64,000 bases of DNA, from assembly GCA_019449415.1 (NCBI GenBank), contig JAGRPP010000013.1, positions 1-64,000 on the forward strand, read 5' to 3'. Position numbers and translations under genes: made by a program. A model generated the notes under the pieces. It saw nothing but the letters and a program-made list of their open reading frames with translations. It made no database searches and was not told where the DNA came from. How positions within the stretch are numbered: position 1 is the stretch's first letter; each line of letters begins with the position of its first letter. This DNA comes from Geothrix sp. (GTDB taxonomy: Bacteria; Acidobacteriota; Holophagae; Holophagales; Holophagaceae). Shown here piece after piece: positions 26,722-36,112 of the stretch.

Positions 26722-26894
26722 CTTGAAGTTGGTGAGGAGTGGGGCGGGACGGCCCTGATCGGACTCCAGGCGCAGGTCCGTTGCGAACTTCGGACCCGTT
26801 CCCGTCATCCTGATTCCGGGGCGGATGTCCGCCGTGCCACCTGCGGGTTTCGCCGCCGACGGACCCAGGACGCCCACCCCGCTCCGGAGCCCCG

Positions 26895-27887
26895 ATGATT
26901 CGCACCGCCCTGCTCTTCGCCGTCCTCATGCTGCCCGCCCATCCTCAGACGGCGGTCCAGACGGCCCCGGAACGGCTGGTCGGTTTTCCGGGCTTCAACG
27001 GCTTCCCCCTGAAGGGCAGCGTGAAGGCCAGCGGCGCCCACCCCTATTTCGCCGTGATGGTGGCCGGCTCCGGCCCCACGGACCGCGACTGGTCGAATCC
27101 GCTGATCCCCACCCCCAGCCACGGCGGGCGTGACTTGGCGGCCTGGCTCCAGGGGCAGGGGATCGGCAGTCTGCGCTACGACAAGCGCTTCATCGGGTCG
27201 AAGGATCCGAAGCTGGACATCTCCCTGGACGCCCAGGTGGGCGATATCAAGGCGGCCCTGAAGGCGGCCCGCGCCCTGCCTGAGGCCAAGAGGAAGAAGC
27301 TGCTGCTCGTGGGCCATAGCGAGGGGGCCCTGCTGTCGCTCCTGGCGGGCGGCGAGGCCGATGCGGTGCTGCTGCTGGCCCTGCCGGGCATGAGCATGGG
27401 AAAGCTCATCCGCGCCCAGGTGAAGGCCCAGTTAAACGCCGCAAACGCCCCTGCGGACTTCTCCGCGCAGAATCTGGGTTACCTGGACGAGGTTCTGGAG
27501 GCCATCCGGGAGAACCGGGACCTCCCGGCCGCAGCGGCCGGTGTGGCACCGGGCCTCACCACACTGGCCCGGGGCTTGGCGCGGCCTGAAAGCCGCGGTT
27601 TCGTCCGCGACCTCCTGGACCTGGATCCCTGGGGGACTGCCCAGCGTTTAACCGTGCCCTGCGCGGTGGTTTGGGGCGATCGGGATGTCCAGACCTGGAA
27701 ACCGGAGGTGCTGCCTCCGGAGTTCAAGGGTGCGGTCATTCCTATCCCCGAGGCCAACCATCTGTTCAAGCGGGAGACGCGGGACCGGGCGGGCCTCTCC
27801 GGCGCCACCGCCGCCACCACCTATGGCGACGGCACCCCCCTGGCGGATCTGTCGCCGCTGGCAGCCTGGCTGAAGAACCTGAAGTAG
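26895..27887 (+). CDS. Secreted alpha/beta hydrolase
   Basis: A 330-residue alpha/beta hydrolase with a signal peptide (about 1-17, MIRTALLFAVLMLPAHP). Catalytic triad candidates are Ser in VGHSEGALL, Asp in WGDRDVQ and His in EANHLFKRE, in the correct order. It has the SGPTDRDWSNPL oxyanion-loop region seen in the YqiA/dienelactone-like hydrolases of this sort. The substrate is unknown; an esterase or peptidase is possible. It diverges from the marR operon across a 247-base spacer. Confidence 0.85.
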   Translation: MIRTALLFAVLMLPAHPQTAVQTAPERLVGFPGFNGFPLKGSVKASGAHPYFAVMVAGSGPTDRDWSNPLIPTPSHGGRDLAAWLQGQGIGSLRYDKRFIGSKDPKLDISLDAQVGDIKAALKAARALPEAKRKKLLLVGHSEGALLSLLAGGEADAVLLLALPGMSMGKLIRAQVKAQLNAANAPADFSAQNLGYLDEVLEAIRENRDLPAAAAGVAPGLTTLARGLARPESRGFVRDLLDLDPWGTAQRLTVPCAVVWGDRDVQTWKPEVLPPEFKGAVIPIPEANHLFKRETRDRAGLSGATAATTYGDGTPLADLSPLAAWLKNLK

Positions 27888-27896
27888 CGTTCTCCC

Positions 27897-27935
27897 GGGT
27901 TGGTCGCTCGGGTTGGTCGGTCGAGTCGGCCGCTC
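27897..27935. repeat. Three imperfect 13-bp tandem repeats upstream of fabG
   Basis: Units GGGTTGGTCGCTC, GGGTTGGTCGGTC and GAGTCGGCCGCTC follow directly on one another between the hydrolase stop and the fabG ribosome site. It may be a protein-binding array or just slippage; no function is known. Confidence 0.6.
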
Positions 27936-27973
27936 GGCTAGGTAGACTGTCCCTTCATCCATCTGGAGGTTCC

Positions 27974-28717
27974 ATGTTCCGCCTCGACGGCAAGATCGCC
28001 CTCGTCACCGGTGCCAGCCAGGGCATCGGCGAAGCCATCGCCAAGCGCCTCGCGGCCCAGGGCGCCACGGTGGTCTGCGCGGCCCGCACGCTGAGCAAGC
28101 TCCAGGCCGTGGCGGATGCCATCACCGCGGCGGGCGGGAAGGCCGATGTCATCGCGGCGGACCTGGCCGACGGCGCCTCCGTGAAGGCGGCGGTGGCGAC
28201 GACCATCGAGCGCCACGGCGCCCTCCACATCCTGGTGAACAACGCCGGCATCACCCGCGACAAGCTGCTCATCCAGATGAAGGAGGAGGACTGGGACGCG
28301 GTGATCGACACCAACCTCAAGGGCGCCTGGACGGCCATCCAGGCGGCCACCAAGCCCATGATGAAGCAGCGCTGGGGGCGCATCATCAACATCGCCTCCG
28401 TGGTGGGCCAGATGGGCAACCCGGGCCAGGCGAACTATGTGGCCGCCAAGGCCGGCCTGATCGGCCTCACCAAGTCCGTGGCGCGCGAGCTGGCCAGCCG
28501 GAATGTCACCGCCAACGCCGTGACGCCCGGCTACATCGAGACCGCCATGACCGCGGGCCTGCCCGAGGATGTGAAGGCCGAGTTCACCAAGCAGATCCCC
28601 CTGGGCCGCATGGGCACGGGCGAGGACATCGCCGCCAGCGTGGCCTTCCTCGCCAGCGACGAGGCCAGCTACATCACCGGCCAGGTGCTGAGCGTCAATG
28701 GGGGCTTGTACATGTAG
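27974..28717 (+). CDS. fabG: 3-oxoacyl-[acyl-carrier-protein] reductase
   Basis: NADPH-dependent reductase of the fatty-acid elongation cycle, 247 residues, standard length. It shows the nucleotide-binding TGASQGIGEAIA, NNAGITRD, the catalytic Ser in NIASVVGQMGNPGQANY with YVAAKAG (Tyr-xxx-Lys), and the C-terminal NGGLYM. GGAGG lies five bases before ATG 27974; upstream in-frame codons overlap the hydrolase and are not homologous. It lies apart from the plsX-fabD genes, which is common. Generic short-chain dehydrogenases are similar, but the end and spacing fit FabG best. Confidence 0.93.
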   Translation: MFRLDGKIALVTGASQGIGEAIAKRLAAQGATVVCAARTLSKLQAVADAITAAGGKADVIAADLADGASVKAAVATTIERHGALHILVNNAGITRDKLLIQMKEEDWDAVIDTNLKGAWTAIQAATKPMMKQRWGRIINIASVVGQMGNPGQANYVAAKAGLIGLTKSVARELASRNVTANAVTPGYIETAMTAGLPEDVKAEFTKQIPLGRMGTGEDIAASVAFLASDEASYITGQVLSVNGGLYM

Positions 28718-28738
28718 GACCGCGGCGGCCCGCCCCCC

Positions 28739-31333
<2,595 letters not shown>

Positions 31334-31385
31334 GGTCCTGCCCAGAACCCTATCGACGCGAGGCCTCGCCCGTTTGAACTTTGGG

Positions 31386-32696
31386 TCAGTCCAGCGTGGC
31401 GCGCCGTTCGCCGTCCTGCCATCGGAGGCGGAGGGCGGCGCCTGGAGGCAGGGCGCCCGCCACCGTCACGGGCCGGCCTTCAGGATCGAGGGCCAGCACG
31501 AAGCCCCGCTGGAGCGGGCCGGCCGGGTCCAGGCCGTGGAGGCGCTCGGCGAGCACGGCCAGGCGATGGTCCCGGCGCTGCAGGCCGCGCTGGATTGCCG
31601 GGGCGAGGCGGCGCTGGGCCTCCCGGACGCGGGGCAGGTCCGCCTCCCGGGCGGCGCGGGCGGCGGCATGCCGCAGGCGCTGGCGCAGCAGGGACAGGCG
31701 CGTGCCGGCCGCATCCACTCCCCGGCTGGGGTGGGCCAGGGCCAGCCGCTGACCCAAGGCGGCCAGCCGGACTCCCGGCCCGGCCAACGGTTCCGCCCGC
31801 TGGAGGCCGTGGTCCACCAGCAGGTTCAGCGTGGTCTCCAGGCCCCGCAGGCGCCAGGCAGCCTTGGCGGCCAGGGCCTCGGTCCGGCGCCGCAGCTCCG
31901 CGCCCAGGGCCGCGCGATCCGGCGTGGTCAGCTCCGCGGCCTGGCTGGGCGTGGCCGCGCGGCGATCCGCGGCGAGATCCACCAGCGTGGTGTCGATCTC
32001 GTGCCCCACGCCGGTGATGACGGGGATCTGGCACTCCGCCACGGCGCGCACCAGGGCCGGGTCGTTGAAGGCCCAGAGATCTTCGAGGCTGCCGCCGCCG
32101 CGCACCAGCAACACGGCCTGGCAGCCCCAGTGGGGGTCCTGGATTTCCTGCAGGGCCAGCAGGGTCTCCGGCACGCAGCGCTCGCCCTGGGCCGCTGCGG
32201 GAGCGATGAGGATGTCGATCCCGGGGGCGCGGCGGGCCATCACCTCCAACACATCGCGCAGGGCCGCGCCGCCCAGGGCCGCCACCACGCCCAGCTTCCG
32301 GGGGAACCGGGGCAGGGGGCGCTTGGGGCGGTCGAAGAGGCCCTGGGCGCGGAGGTCCGCCTCCAGCTGCCGCAGCCGCGCCTGGAGATCGCCCACGCCC
32401 GCGGGTTCGCAGTGGGTGACGGCCAGCGTGATCGTGCCGCCCGCCACATAGAGGTTGAGGCTGCCCTTGAGCACCACCCGCTGCCCATCCGCCGGCTTGT
32501 GCTGGAGGAAGCGCTGCTGCCCGGCCCATACCGCACAGGAAAGCGCCGCGCCCTCCTCCTTCAGCGTGAAGTACCAGTGCTTCCCCGACCCCCGGAAGTT
32601 CGACACCTCCCCCACCACGCACACCGCGGCGAAGGCCGGCTCCAGCCTGGTTTTGACCTGCTCCAGCAGGCGCTTGACGGAGAGAGGGGCGTCCAT
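31386..32696 (-). CDS. xseA: Exodeoxyribonuclease VII large subunit
   Basis: Large subunit of the single-strand-specific exonuclease VII, 436 residues. An N-terminal OB-fold (VCVVGEVSNFRGSGKHWYFTLK) is followed by the catalytic domain with GGGSLEDLWAFND and VGHEIDTTLVDLAADRRAATPSQAAEL, the family signatures, then a coiled-coil tail. ATG 32696 gives the usual N-terminus (MDAPLSVKRLLEQVK); the in-frame extension to 32759 has no homology. The partner xseB is not in this window. It lies 41 bases downstream of the nuclease-helicase gene. Confidence 0.95.
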   Translation of the reverse strand: MDAPLSVKRLLEQVKTRLEPAFAAVCVVGEVSNFRGSGKHWYFTLKEEGAALSCAVWAGQQRFLQHKPADGQRVVLKGSLNLYVAGGTITLAVTHCEPAGVGDLQARLRQLEADLRAQGLFDRPKRPLPRFPRKLGVVAALGGAALRDVLEVMARRAPGIDILIAPAAAQGERCVPETLLALQEIQDPHWGCQAVLLVRGGGSLEDLWAFNDPALVRAVAECQIPVITGVGHEIDTTLVDLAADRRAATPSQAAELTTPDRAALGAELRRRTEALAAKAAWRLRGLETTLNLLVDHGLQRAEPLAGPGVRLAALGQRLALAHPSRGVDAAGTRLSLLRQRLRHAAARAAREADLPRVREAQRRLAPAIQRGLQRRDHRLAVLAERLHGLDPAGPLQRGFVLALDPEGRPVTVAGALPPGAALRLRWQDGERRATLD

Positions 32697-32737
32697 GCCC
32701 GAATGATCGCACAAGGTTAGCCCGCCGGAGTCAGGCC

Positions 32738-35176
32738 TCAGCCGATGACCGCCACCCATTCCGCGATGATCGACACCGCCTCGCCGTCCTCCGGTGACAG
32801 GACGATAGGCTCGAATCCTGCGTCAGTGGAATGCGGAAGAAGCGTGATGCGATTGTGCTGCCACCCCTCGTGGTCATCGCCGCGCTTCTCGCTCTGATAC
32901 CGCTTGATCGTGTAGCTTCCGCCGGTCTCCGGATCCGAGATGTCGTGATGCTGGGCCAGGACGATCTTCCCCTGCCTGGAGCCCTTCGGGTTCGCACGGA
33001 ACAGGCACCACGCACCGCTGGGGATGCGGCGGTTCATGGACTCGCCAATTACCTGGGCGACGAATAAGCCGGGGTCCGGGGCAAAGCCCTCGGGAAGCTG
33101 CACCCACTGGCCGGCGCTGTCATGGAGCGACTGCGATTCGGAGAATGCTCCGGCGGCGATCTTAAGCGAAATGAGAGGGACAGCCCGAGTCGCATGCTTC
33201 GCCTCTTCGGGCGTGAGGACCGGGAACGGTAAAGGAGCGGAATGCGGTAGCGCGGCCTCTGTCTGCGATGGTTGGGCTGCCACGCTGGGACCCGCGAGTC
33301 CGCCGAGTGTCCCCGTGAGGCGGGACCGGAAGTGGTCGGCCGTCTCCCTGTCCGTGAAGTAGACATAGCAGCCGCGCATGCCACGCGTCATCAGGGTGCG
33401 GTAGGTGTTCTTGATGATGGTGTCGGTCTGGGCGCGAGCGGCGTCGGGATCGCGGTCCGCCAGGGCCTTCCATCCTCTGATGGAGTTGTCGGATGGCGCG
33501 CGCTTCTCCGGTCGGGTGACGATGGCTCCGTCACGCACAATCAGATCGTCTCCGACGATCACACCGATGTAGTCCGCCTCCAGGCCCTGGCAGGTGTGGA
33601 TGCAACCCACTTCATGGACCGAGGATTCAGCAACCATCCACAGCCCACCGTCCCGGGTGAGGTTCCAGCGGGCCTGAAAGGCGTGTTCCGGCAGCGTGAT
33701 GTCGTACGCCTGCGGGTCCCTCTTGCTGGGCCATGTCCAGCAGTAGCCGGCCACCATGCGCGCCCGGTTGCGTTCCTTGTTCTTCGCCAGGATCAGGTCT
33801 CGAAGCTCCACGGGTGAGTCGAGGATGCGGAAATCGAACTCGGCCACATCGAGGCGATCATTGGCCGTCTCCCGAATCTGAAGCGTGTGATCCAGCCAGG
33901 CCAGATAGCCATCGGATCCATTGCAGCGGAACTGGGAGGACAACCCCATCTCATGAACGGTGGCTCCGAGTTCCTTCGCCCACTTGCGGATGGTGTCTTT
34001 GTCACCTACATCCTTCAGTGTGACCTTCTGCGATTCATCGACGAAGAACACCGAGCAACGCGCCGCTCTGATGATCTCCTTGATCTGGTGCTCGCCCTGG
34101 TTGCCATAGAGGCCTGACTTCTCGTTGAGCCGGTGGGCCTCGTCCACCACTAGGGCATCAAAGGTGTCCACCCCAGCCTCGGTGAAAGCTCCGGAGCCAG
34201 CAAACATGTTGGTGTAGCGTGTCTTGCGCGGAACGCCTGTGAGACGTGATTCGTATACCGCCCGCGGCGCGGCGTTCTTGGTCACATACTTGGCCACCAG
34301 GTCGGCCTTGGTCAAGCCCACCAGGAGGTTGACTGCCACGATGGACTTGCCCGTTCCGGGACCACCCTCCACGATCAGGACACACTTGCCCTTGTCGCGT
34401 ACTTTCCGGGCCTGACTCAGTGCGGTCTCGTAGACCACCTTCTGGTCGTCCACCAGCACGAACTCGGGCTGACCCTTCAGCAATCCCACCAAGCCGTCGG
34501 CGAGGCTCTTCGACGGCCGGATGCGTCCGCCCTCAATCCGGAACAGGGCCTGCGCCTTGTCACCATAACGCACGTGCCTTTTGATGAAGTCCTGAAGACG
34601 ACGGCGCTCATCCTCGCCCTTGAGGAACAGGGGCGCGCGCCGGATGTGGTCTTCATAGAACGGATCGCAGAGCTCGCCATGCACATCGCTGTAGTTGTGG
34701 AGGTACGCGCATGGGGACAACTGCATGCCGCCTTCGTAGACGGCCTCGTTATAGTCCTCCAGCAGCGCCGCATAGCTCCAGGCCTGGTAGGAAGGGTGGC
34801 TGGTCTCCTCGACCCCCCGTGCGAAGCGGGTCATCACAATGCCATCCTTCTCGGTCTTCTGTGCCGAATCCCACTGTTTCAACTCGATGATGATGACGCA
34901 ATCCTTGTGCTCTGCCGTTTTCCCGGTCAGCAGAAAGTCCACCCTTTTGGCGGTCTGCGGAATGGTGTACTCGATGGCGACGCCACAGTCGTCCGGGATG
35001 GCCTCATCGACGAGCACCTTCCCCATGTAGGCGAGCGAGTTTGCCCAGGCCCGGAACTGGCCCTTCGCCACCTTCGCCCCAGTCTTTGCGTGGAAGGCAT
35101 CGAGAATCACTTCTTCGATGTCCCGGTGGTGAAGGTCATGGAGGAAGGCGGCTTTCTCGGCCTGATAGATGATCAT
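32738..35176 (-). CDS. Nuclease-helicase-S24 fusion (PD-(D/E)XK / DUF2075 helicase / LexA-like domain)
   Basis: An 812-residue multidomain protein. N-terminal nuclease-like region with Asp80 and Glu98-x-Lys100 (VDFLL, VIIIELK), fitting a PD-(D/E)XK core. The central DUF2075 (Schlafen-type P-loop) helicase has Walker A GGPGTGKS (271-278), Walker B VVDEAH (343-348), SSQFRCNG, TCQGLEADYIGVIVG and TRGMRGCYVYFTD. The C-terminal domain (about 665-812) has Ser713 in IGESMNRRIPSG and Lys758 in YTIKRY, the catalytic pair spacing of S24/LexA peptidases. It starts three bases after a MazG-like gene. Base use is less GC-rich than neighbours, and two ACGT sites are present. An antiphage or stress role is inferred. 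Confidence 0.85.
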   Translation of the reverse strand: MIIYQAEKAAFLHDLHHRDIEEVILDAFHAKTGAKVAKGQFRAWANSLAYMGKVLVDEAIPDDCGVAIEYTIPQTAKRVDFLLTGKTAEHKDCVIIIELKQWDSAQKTEKDGIVMTRFARGVEETSHPSYQAWSYAALLEDYNEAVYEGGMQLSPCAYLHNYSDVHGELCDPFYEDHIRRAPLFLKGEDERRRLQDFIKRHVRYGDKAQALFRIEGGRIRPSKSLADGLVGLLKGQPEFVLVDDQKVVYETALSQARKVRDKGKCVLIVEGGPGTGKSIVAVNLLVGLTKADLVAKYVTKNAAPRAVYESRLTGVPRKTRYTNMFAGSGAFTEAGVDTFDALVVDEAHRLNEKSGLYGNQGEHQIKEIIRAARCSVFFVDESQKVTLKDVGDKDTIRKWAKELGATVHEMGLSSQFRCNGSDGYLAWLDHTLQIRETANDRLDVAEFDFRILDSPVELRDLILAKNKERNRARMVAGYCWTWPSKRDPQAYDITLPEHAFQARWNLTRDGGLWMVAESSVHEVGCIHTCQGLEADYIGVIVGDDLIVRDGAIVTRPEKRAPSDNSIRGWKALADRDPDAARAQTDTIIKNTYRTLMTRGMRGCYVYFTDRETADHFRSRLTGTLGGLAGPSVAAQPSQTEAALPHSAPLPFPVLTPEEAKHATRAVPLISLKIAAGAFSESQSLHDSAGQWVQLPEGFAPDPGLFVAQVIGESMNRRIPSGAWCLFRANPKGSRQGKIVLAQHHDISDPETGGSYTIKRYQSEKRGDDHEGWQHNRITLLPHSTDAGFEPIVLSPEDGEAVSIIAEWVAVIG

Positions 35177-35179
35177 GGC

Positions 35180-35530
35180 TCACAGCTCCGTGTATTTCTT
35201 GCTGGAGCCGCGGGCTTTTTCGATCGGGTATTTCTCGGCGTTCTTGGCCAGTTTGGCGAGCAGGGCGCCCTCGAGATCAATGCCGAGGTCATGGGCCATC
35301 AGCAATGTGTAGTAGAGGACGTCGGCCAATTCGTCAGAAAGGTCGGCCTTCCGGTCGTGGCAGACCGCATCGACCTCGGCGCCGGACTTCCACTGGAAGA
35401 CCTCGAGGACTTCAGCGGCCTCGAGGGAAAGGGAAAGCGCCAGGTCCTTCGGGTTGTGGAACTGCTTCCAGTCCCGCTCGTCGCGGAACGCGAGGATGTG
35501 TTCAGTCAGTGACTTCATCCAGGACCTCAT
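35180..35530 (-). CDS. MazG-like nucleotide pyrophosphohydrolase
   Basis: A 116-residue all-alpha NTP-PPase of the MazG/dCTP-pyrophosphatase (RS21-C6-like) type. Metal-binding signature E37xxE40 ... E67xxD70 is complete (EAAE, DELAD). Such enzymes hydrolyse nucleoside triphosphates to monophosphates, often house-cleaning or altering nucleotide pools. AGAGG precedes ATG 35530; ATG 35518 also has GAGG upstream, so the start is uncertain by four codons. It forms a tight two-gene operon (3-base gap) with the nuclease-helicase and, like it, contains an ACGT site. Confidence 0.88.
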   Translation of the reverse strand: MRSWMKSLTEHILAFRDERDWKQFHNPKDLALSLSLEAAEVLEVFQWKSGAEVDAVCHDRKADLSDELADVLYYTLLMAHDLGIDLEGALLAKLAKNAEKYPIEKARGSSKKYTEL

Positions 35531-35668
35531 AGTGTCCTCTCATGGCGGGGGTTCCAGGTTGGCACAATCGGGATAGGCAGAGCCTTTGGTTATTCCGATT
35601 GAATGCCCACTCCCCTGCCGCCGTGCTGGAGGCCAGCAGCTGACAGGGCCTGCTTTCATCCCATCCAT

Positions 35669-35712
35669 CCCCTCCATCCTGGCTAAAAAGCCTTTAAGCC
35701 AGGATGAAGGGG
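35669..35712. repeat. Long hairpin upstream of the accessory operon
   Basis: A 16-bp inverted repeat with one mismatch (35669-35684 with 35697-35712; core CATCCTGGCT / AGCCAGGATG) and a 12-base loop. It lies between the MazG start and the methyltransferase-like remnant, preceded by a run of ATCC/CATCC units. No T-run adjoins it. It could be a recombination or insertion scar, an operator, or part of the lost gene. Confidence 0.55.
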
Positions 35713-35732
35713 ATACAGGGGATTCAAAACAC

Positions 35733-36004
35733 GAGGTGGTGTTCGAGGCCGAGGTTCTATCTTGGCTCGTGGCCCTGAACAAGGAGCGCGCCGCCGAGGA
35801 GGCCCGGGGCTTTGTGTGGCGGCTGCGCCCTGGTACCAGGCCCCCGAGCCTGCATAGCCCGTCGCCAAGGCCTTCAAGAGCAAGGGCCGCTACCGCGACA
35901 GCATCGCCGCCCACCTGGATCTCCTCACTGACCTCGGCATCCTAGCCCGCGTGGACACCCCCGAAGGCCCCCGCTGGCACCGGCCCCAGGCCATGGGGGC
36001 GTGA
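35733..36004 (+). pseudogene. Broken C-terminal remnant of an MmeI-like DNA methyltransferase
   Basis: The first part reads EVLSWLVALNKERAAEEARG followed by FVWRLRP, resembling the conserved ALNxERAAEEARGxxRWLRPEYQ segment I know from MmeI-like class I DNA methyltransferase/restriction proteins. Continuation (YQAPEPA) requires a shift of frame near 35830, then an in-frame TAG at 35855-35857. The rest encodes a helical domain (VAKAFKSKGRYRDSIAAH, LDLLTDLGILARVD) up to TGA at 36002. No intact start or upstream catalytic domain is seen. A plasmid/replication helicase tail is an alternative origin. Confidence 0.6.
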
Positions 36005-36054
36005 GCAGGGCTTGATGTGGGCCCGGCCCACGGGTGGCCGCTCGGAAGTTTCCG

Positions 36055-36082
36055 TTGGCCTGGCACTACCTCGTCATACAAT
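36055..36082 (+). promoter_or_regulatory. Sigma-70-like promoter of the tricorn protease gene
   Basis: TTGGCC (36055-36060) is separated by 16 bases from TACAAT (36077-36082), 31 bases upstream of the ATG. The predicted transcript would have a short leader containing the GAGG ribosome site at 36101-36104. Confidence 0.6.
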
Positions 36083-36112
36083 GCCCGGGTCCCCCAACCT
36101 TGAGGTGAACCG

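Noticed and set aside
31358..31369. Terminator between xseA and the histidine kinase gene
   Set aside because: GCGAGGCCTCGC is a perfect palindrome but has no loop and no T-run, so it cannot act as an intrinsic terminator.
35586..35945. Intact 119-residue gene in the accessory patch
   Set aside because: The frame starts in non-coding sequence, then carries only part of a known conserved segment before running out of frame; the homologous continuation is in another frame after a TAG, so it is a pseudogene.
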